A DNA stretch of 12,795 bases, taken from Funneliformis mosseae (Eukaryota; Glomeromycota; Glomeromycetes; Glomerales; Glomeraceae). The notes beneath the pieces were generated by a model. The model was not told the DNA's origin. It searched no databases and was given only the letters and a program-made list of their open reading frames with translations. The stretch spans positions 1-12,795 of the forward strand of contig CAJVPP010003033.1 in the NCBI GenBank assembly GCA_910592005.1, given 5' to 3'. Both the position numbers and the translations under genes were made by a program. Positions 8,622 to 12,795 of this stretch are shown in pieces. How positions within the stretch are numbered: the first letter of the stretch is position 1; the number at the start of each line of letters is the position of its first letter.

Positions 8622-8677
8622 GTAACTAGTTTTATACTATATATTAGTATATAACTACATATCAAATATTTTGCCAG
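8622..8677 (+). other. Intron 2 of the six-exon relic (56 bp)
   Basis: GTAACT at 8622 and TTTTGCCAG ending at 8677. Phase 0; joins ITSHTV to QLRLYENGN. The donor could also be 8619 and the acceptor 8680; all combinations keep the frame. Confidence 0.5.
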
Positions 8678-8722
8678 CAGTTGAGACTTTATGAAAATGG
8701 AAACCTAATCTGATCTCGCGAT

Positions 8723-8780
8723 GTAAAATAAAATTATTTTGTCAAATGAGTCTTGGAAACTAATTTTAAATATATTTTAG
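8723..8780 (+). other. Intron 3 of the six-exon relic (58 bp)
   Basis: GTAAAA at 8723 and ATATTTTAG ending at 8780. Phase 0; joins SRD to VTTAFKDLCSLSEMKV. Confidence 0.6.
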
Positions 8781-9259
8781 GTTACGACTGCATTCAAAGA
8801 TCTATGTTCACTCTCAGAAATGAAAGTATTAGTAATTGATACAGAAGCCTGGTATAAAGATGCAAATACAAATTTATGATCTTTGAAGTATGACATTAGA
8901 CAGTACATGATTGAGAGCGCTAGTTATGAGAAAATCATGTGGGAGAGAATAGAAATAGAACTTGAGGAAATAAATGTGAAGAACCTTGGATTTGATCATT
9001 TAATTTATTCAGGTATTCTAGATATCAAGTTAGAACCCTTTACAAATATGCCTAGATCAGTTTCTGATATTTTTAAGGAACTATTTCGAAAATATAAGTT
9101 ATAACAGAATCATGATATAATGAAAGCTTGTAAAGAATTTATCTAAAATGAAGAATCAAAAATTAACATAGATGAGATCTTGGGTAATATTAATTATGGA
9201 GAATAGTCGGATAAGCCCGAAGAATTACAAGATCTAACAAAATGAATGTTAGAATCTAT

Positions 9260-9340
9260 GTAAGTCACTAGCGAGCAATTCTTGCCGAAATCTGTTTATA
9301 TGATTTTTTACTTTGCTCATTAACCAATAAATAATTATAG
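9260..9340 (+). other. Intron 4 of the six-exon relic (81 bp)
   Basis: Consensus donor GTAAGT at 9260 and AATTATAG ending at 9340. Splicing rebuilds a methionine codon (AT + G) and joins MLESM to LKVWKSSKYDAYIKKEK. Confidence 0.65.
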
Positions 9341-9854
9341 GCTTAAGGTTTGGAAATCGTCAAAATATGATGCATATATAAAGAAGGAGAAATCGATAAA
9401 CAAAGGATCATATGTTTGTGAGATGCTTACGCTATTATTAAATATAGTGATGAGTGATTTACTAGGAAACCTGATAGCATGAGATATATAGTAGGCTTAG
9501 CTCAAAAGTTTCATTATACCACTATCATATCTTTTGCTATAATTAATATTTTCTAAATTAAGGGGTAAAGAAGGGAGTTCAGCTAATGCCATACAAAAAG
9601 ATTCTCGTAAAATTACCTGAAGAGCCAATTATATGATAGTAGCCCAGTTCAAAAAAAATGCTGAACTTGAAATTGATTTCTTGAGACCGGTAGACCTAAT
9701 TCCAATTAAGATAAGCAGGTTCGTGATCACAAAAAATTAATATATTTTTCCAAGGATTTTATCGATACTATGAGAAATATAAAAAACCTTAAAAAGATAT
9801 TTAACCAACCATCAAGGAAGCAGAATCTGACCATATTCACTATTAATATCGCAG

Positions 9855-9923
9855 GTACAAATAAATTACTTCTATTTTTTATATATTTATAAATCGTTCA
9901 TATTCTACTCTATTCACTTCTAG
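9855..9923 (+). other. Intron 5 of the six-exon relic (69 bp)
   Basis: GTACAA at 9855 and CACTTCTAG ending at 9923. Splicing rebuilds a glycine codon (G + GC), joining TIFTINIA to GDVMELYAM. This explains why the last open piece seems to start only at 9932. Confidence 0.65.
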
Positions 9924-10174
9924 GCGATGTTATGGAACTTTATGCTATGCGAAAAAAATCAGGTATTTATAAGTACTGTTTAATAGAAGAAGTGACAATT
10001 CTATTGCATATGACTTCTCCAAGTGCTGTATATCTGCTTATACATACATTGATGACTCTAAGAATGGCCGTTGTATATATAATTTACAAAATATTATATA
10101 GTTCTGATTCTGAGAATAGTGAGTATAGTTCTAGTGAAATGGTAGTAATGGTTTTGACCCCCAAAAATTCATAG

Positions 10175-10433
10175 AATAGAATTCGATTTCATACATGTAA
10201 TTTTATGTATTTTTATTTTTGTGTGATATCTGATATGATACGTTATCATTAATAAAAAATTTTTCTTGGTAAAAGTGCGTGAATTTTTTTCACGCTGTCA
10301 CATGATTTTTTTCTTGAAAAGCTCACTTTATTTTATAAATTATTGCCAAAATAACATACAAGTAAAAAATAGGCCTAAGCCACGGAGAATATAATTATTA
10401 TGTTGTTCTCTAAATCATTAAATAGCCGTTAAT
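10175..10433. other. AT-rich spacer between convergent relics
   Basis: No gene. It holds a hairpin GCGTGAA-TTTTT-TTCACGC at 10277-10295 and possible 3' ends of the flanking convergent genes (AATAAAAA near 10251). Two further minus-strand stops (10410-10412 and 10398-10400) lie just past the end taken for the next gene. Confidence 0.35.
10277..10295. repeat. 7 bp-arm hairpin with T5 loop
   Basis: GCGTGAA (10277-10283), TTTTT, TTCACGC (10289-10295): perfect arms in the convergent intergenic spacer. It could mark a 3' end or an old element end; no function is shown. Confidence 0.35.
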
Positions 10434-10939
10434 TCACTTAATATCTTCTTTAGTTGTATTAATATCAAAAGAAAGGTGATTGATGTCAGTGATGACTGTG
10501 TTCATCATTTTATTAAGCTTTTCTAATTGCCTTTTATTATTTTCACAGAATTTTTCGAATTCGGTAACAGTTATGACTTTAACAGACACAAAGGGTATTT
10601 CTATTCAGTTGTTGAAAGCAACTGAATAAGAATATAATACGAAAAAGTCAGTTATTGTATTTACAAACTAACCTTGTTTTTCTTTGAGTCTCTTAACTAA
10701 CTCTATGATCCTTTCTGCAAGACCAGATTTGAGTTCATAAGGACTATTTTACAGGTAAGTTTTTCTTCAATTAATTTAAGAAAAAACTATCCATTGACGT
10801 CTTGACCTAGTAATTTATTAATAGCATCCTCTTTAAAATGTGAACTTTTCATATGCTTCTCAAGATATTTTCTAACGTACTCTAGAAACCACTCTGTAAC
10901 GTTAATGAGAGCTTTGTCAGTCATCATTGGATTACCCAT
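10434..10939 (-). pseudogene. Small helical hypothetical protein, two exons, broken
   Basis: ATG is at 10939-10937 (MGNPMMTDKALINVTEWFLE), with a TATATA-rich stretch about 20-30 bp upstream. Exon 1 (10673-10939) continues YVRKYLEKHMKSSHFKED. It meets TAG 10789-10787, shifts frame in an A run near 10765, meets TAA 10751-10749, and then reads SPYELKSGLAERIIELVK. Intron 10601-10672 joins it in phase 1 to exon 2 (IPFVSVKVITVTEFEKFCEN, then a coiled-coil-like NNKRQLEKLNKMMNTVITD). The end is set at TGA 10436-10434, but INGYLMI continues to TAG 10412-10410, so the true end may be further on. No transmembrane segment or known domain is visible. It is divergently arranged with the gene starting at 11398, about 460 bp apart. 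Confidence 0.55.
10601..10672 (-). other. Intron of the small helical protein relic (72 bp)
   Basis: On the minus strand GTTAGT starts at 10672 and AACTGAATAG ends at 10601. Splicing rebuilds a glutamate codon (G + AA), joining RLKEKQ to IPFVSV. Confidence 0.6.
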
Positions 10940-11339
10940 TTTTTTCAAAATAATTATCAATTTATATATACAAAATTAATAAACATGATATTATCACATT
11001 GATCATAAAAAGAATAGTATAAATATGATTTAAAATCAGAAAATTAACCTTTTTTGTTAAATAATCGGCAATGGGTAATCTTTATAAAAAAGTTATGTCA
11101 ATCTGGATATGATAATTTACCAACTAGCCATACAATTTGACGAGCTAATAAAGTTTCATTCAATAGTTTTTTTCACCAAAAATAAAAAAAAAGAAAGTCT
11201 ATAAAATTCGAAAAAAATAAACTAATTGTTATTTGTATTACTGTTTCAATAAACTCGACCCTGGTGGTCAATTTTGTATATGATAAATATTTAATTATAT
11301 TTTTTGCATACACTGGATAATAAAATTTTTCTCAGAAAA
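10940..11339. other. Divergent intergenic region, no supported gene
   Basis: It separates two divergently transcribed relics. The minus-side TATA-like TATATATA lies near 10961-10970. A short plus frame starting MGNLYKKVMSIW (11071) and another (YQLAIQFDELIKFHS, about 11116) are too short and unsupported to call. The rest is A/T-rich. Confidence 0.35.
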
Positions 11340-11373
11340 CACGTGATTTTTTTTTATTTTTGAATATAAATAA
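11340..11373 (+). promoter_or_regulatory. E-box and TATA box upstream of the 11398 gene
   Basis: CACGTG (11340-11345) is a perfect E-box palindrome of the type bound by bHLH factors. It is followed by a T-rich run and TATAAATAA (11365-11373). The ATG at 11398 is 25 bp further on. The spacing suits a short-leader core promoter. Confidence 0.4.
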
Positions 11374-11561
11374 TAGTATATCAGATATTACATAAGCATG
11401 CAATCTGAAATAGATGATTCTAGGATAATCGATTCATTAAAACAATGTATTACCAAGCTTGAGGTTGAGAATAATAAAACCATTAATGATTGAAATCACA
11501 TTATTTGATAGGACTAGCTGATCTTCTGACATATATGATATTACTCATGATATGCTCACTG

Positions 11562-11648
11562 GTGCGTAAATTTCTGAATGTGTAAAATTCTCAAAATTTT
11601 TCTTATAAAATTTCTGAATCTATAAAATTCTCAAAATTTTTTTATTAG
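11562..11648 (+). other. Intron made largely of a 40 bp tandem duplication (87 bp)
   Basis: Donor GTGCGT at 11562 and acceptor TTTTATTAG ending at 11648. Splicing rebuilds a valine codon (G + TA) and joins DITHDMLT to VPVVTMTSIL. Two 40 bp copies (11567-11606 and 11607-11646) fill it between the end sequences. Confidence 0.6.
11567..11646 (+). repeat. 40 bp tandem duplication, two copies
   Basis: Both copies carry AAATTTCTGAAT, then TAAAATTCTCAAAATTTTT. They differ at only a few positions, for example GTGT versus CTAT after GAAT. The whole repeat lies inside the intron. Confidence 0.8.
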
Positions 11649-12369
11649 TACCTGTGGTAACAATGACTAGTATACTAATATCATTTTTTCACATATATTA
11701 CTCAAAACAACTTAACCAGCTTCCTCATTCTATCAAAATAAATACATGGCGATACCTTATATCTCGAAAATATCTGTTATTGCTAAAACAGGCAAGTAGT
11801 ATTCACCCTGAAGTAGAAGATTTGTTAAATAGGACAGTTGAAAATTATATTAAGCAAAAAAAGCATCAGAAGATAAAGCCTATTATTAGCGACTGTAAAA
11901 CTTTGTTAAGGTAAGAAAATGAGGAATTGTGTATATCAAAGCAGGTATTGAAAAAAAAGATTGAAGAGTTTTTCGACTTGCAAGAGCAATATAAGTCTCA
12001 TAAGGTAGCCATGACCAGGTCTTTAGAGGAAAGTAGCAGGAAAGTTACCCAATTATCAGATTCGGTAGCTTTCTTCAAAAGTATAATTCCTGATACAAAA
12101 AAAGCTATTGCATCAGCTGAAAAGTCCATTGACCTGTTAGAGAATAGATGCTAAAATATGAAGGATATTATTTCTGTTAAAGATAGAAAAATTATCGCTC
12201 TTATTGATCAGATCCTTTCCAAAATGAAGCATAATAATGTGACTATAGAACTGGAAATATATTCTAGCACTTATGAAAGAAAATTATGGGCAAAGAGGCG
12301 TAGTGAATCTGAATATAATCTAGAAACCAGGAAAAAATATACATTTCGTCCTTAGTACCTAAGAAAATT

Positions 12370-12720
12370 CTACTCAATAGTTGAGGCACTTTTTTCTAAA
12401 ACTTCATTTCAACTAAGCAGTACCCTATGTGGATGCTCGTGAGGTACAGTTAGATCGAAAATAATGAATTTTTACTCATATAATACTTTATCAATAATCT
12501 TAATCATACTATGCCAATCATTAGCATATTGACGCACAATTCTGACTAGCTCATCTATAGAATATGACCCATTAAATAGGCAGACATATGTGAGATTTTT
12601 CGTATTATCTTTGGGCAGTCAAAATAACTCTGAGATACATATATCGAACTGACATTATAGTGGCACTCTTTGACGAAATAAGGAATAATTTTCTCTTGCA
12701 CTTTTTTTAGATTAGCGCAT
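12370..12720 (-). pseudogene. Hypothetical protein relic, interrupted at its 5' end by a transposon
   Basis: One frame runs from ATG 12720-12718 to TAG 12372-12370, 117 codons with no frameshift. Segments include [69 protein letters not shown] and FIIFDLTVPHEHPHRVLLS, then NEVLEKSASTIE. Internal stops are TAA 12714-12712, TAA 12657-12655, TGA 12621-12619, a TAA just before KFIIFDL, and a TGA before NEVLEK. Gln and Trp would fit the TAA and TGA sites respectively. The ATG is only 4 bp from the transposon end at 12724, so it may be internal and the true N-terminus may lie beyond the insertion. It is tail-to-tail with the 11398 gene, 14 bp apart. No family is recognised. Confidence 0.5.
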
Positions 12721-12721
12721 A

Positions 12722-12795
12722 TACAGTGGTGAGCAAAAGAAACGCAACCACTATTGGTTACCTTTAAAAGCTTATAACAGGTTAACTATGGGGGC
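12722..12795. mobile_element. Probable Tc1/mariner-type transposon end (terminal inverted repeat)
   Basis: TA at 12722-12723 is followed by CAGTGGTGAGCAAAAGAAAC and continues to the window edge. TA followed by CAGTG is the usual junction of Tc1/mariner/pogo elements, which duplicate a TA target on insertion. The partner repeat and the transposase would lie beyond the window. A small inverted repeat (AACCA, CTAT, TGGTT) lies just inside. Base composition is visibly richer in G/C than the neighbouring relics. Only one end is seen, so the family is inferred. Confidence 0.5.

Larger units (their letters stand above)
8274..10174 (+). pseudogene. Six-exon uncharacterised protein relic, possible nuclease-like C-terminus
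   Basis: Exons are 8274-8491, 8550-8621, 8678-8722, 8781-9259, 9341-9854 and 9924-10174. The first five introns listed separately join them in frame. The N-terminal half is helical and charged (VEEGEWTGILEKEVENFENV; DIRQYMIESASYEKIMWERI), with LGFDHLIYSGILDIKLEPF in exon 4. The C-terminal half reads GKEGSSANAIQKDSRKIT, NYMIVAQFKKNAELEIDF, ETGRPNSN, DKQVRDHKKLIYFSKDF, TIFTINIA/GDVMELYAM and a Ser-rich tail. The E...RPN...DHKKL order resembles PD-(D/E)XK-type nuclease-like domains seen in Mucoromycota proteins, but this is inference and no clear catalytic lysine is seen. Stops are TGA 8336, 8417, 8711, 8877 and 9243; TAA 9102 and 9144; TAG 8556 and 9204. Frameshifts lie near 9480-9550 and 9683. 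TAG at 10172-10174 is the likely genuine end. Confidence 0.55.
11398..12355 (+). pseudogene. Coiled-coil hypothetical protein, two exons, three in-frame stops in exon 2
   Basis: ATG 11398 follows a TATA box. Exon 1 (11398-11561) starts MQSEIDDSRIIDSLKQCITK and LEVENNKTIND, a coiled-coil opening. It then has TGA 11491-11493, a +1 shift near 11505, and SSDIYDITHDMLT. Intron 11562-11648 joins it in phase 1 to VPVVTMTSILISFFHIYYSK. From there one frame holds for over 700 bp to TAG 12353-12355, interrupted only by TAA 11912-11914 and TAA 12152-12154. The middle reads NQLPHSIKINTWRYLISRKY and IHPEVEDLLNRTVENYIKQK, then long heptad-like helices (KKKIEEFFDLQEQYKSHKVA; DTKKAIASAEKSIDLLENRC). The end is basic (RRSESEYNLETRKKYTFRP). 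ILISFFHIYY is hydrophobic but short for a membrane anchor. Recoding or readthrough is less likely than plain decay. Family unknown. Confidence 0.6.

Noticed and set aside
11071..11215. Short plus-strand frames beginning MGNLYKK and YQLAIQFDELIKF
   Set aside because: Under 40 codons each, in competing frames, with no splice or promoter support. The shared ATGGGTAATC with the minus-strand start at 10939 is only 10 bp and probably chance.
1..12795. A nuclear genetic code in which TAA/TAG encode glutamine, as in some ciliates
   Set aside because: Stops sit neatly at Gln-like positions, but several loci also need frameshifts and carry TGA. Probable genuine ends use TAG or TAA, many ordinary CAA/CAG codons remain, and the protein families look fungal. 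Decay by transitions explains all of this more simply.

Overview
The window looks like accessory nuclear DNA of a filamentous fungus, most probably an arbuscular mycorrhizal fungus (Glomeromycotina, Rhizophagus-like). The grounds are a very AT-rich composition, about a dozen short GT-AG introns of 56-87 bp that join reading frames in the correct phase, TATA boxes just upstream of start codons, and several protein styles that I recognise from the expanded uncharacterised families of those genomes. Examples are the IQRAYRNYKKRPESLAKQV segment, the LYWYYYGKVYEE segment and a transposase-like family. The organism call rests on memory of family style; no search was run.

Nearly every gene here is broken. 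In each one a long frame is recognisable but interrupted by in-frame stops, and in some by small frameshifts, often at A, T or G runs. Most of the stops are TAA or TAG where glutamine would fit, and the rest are TGA where tryptophan or arginine would fit. This is the pattern expected from C-to-T and G-to-A transitions in unselected or methylated, silenced DNA. I therefore annotate the loci as pseudogenes and give the spliced models that explain them.

Layout: 1-1332 (-) is a three-exon transposase-like relic cut by the window edge. 1590-1890 is a satellite of about 60 bp built from two palindromic half-units. 2014-2187 (-) and 2197-2592 (+) are two abutting gene fragments on opposite strands, the second with a four-cysteine zinc-ribbon pattern. 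2737-4577 (+) is a promoter plus a long two-exon relic. 4780-5040 (+) is a weak exon fragment. 5588-5729 is a promoter-like block (inverted CCAAT, heat-shock-like element, TATA) ahead of a relic at 5899-6758 (+). 6994-7536 (+) is an IQ-motif relic. 8274-10174 (+) is a six-exon relic whose splice sites are nearly all usable. 10434-10939 (-) and 11398-12355 (+) form a divergent pair of relics. 12370-12720 (-) converges on the latter and is cut by what looks like the end of a Tc1/mariner-type transposon at 12724, entering from the right edge.

The loci do not form a pathway. They read as a compartment of decaying lineage-specific genes and transposons. The points most worth following are the uniform stop-codon signature, the intron made almost wholly of a 40 bp tandem duplication, the palindromic satellite, and the transposon junction.
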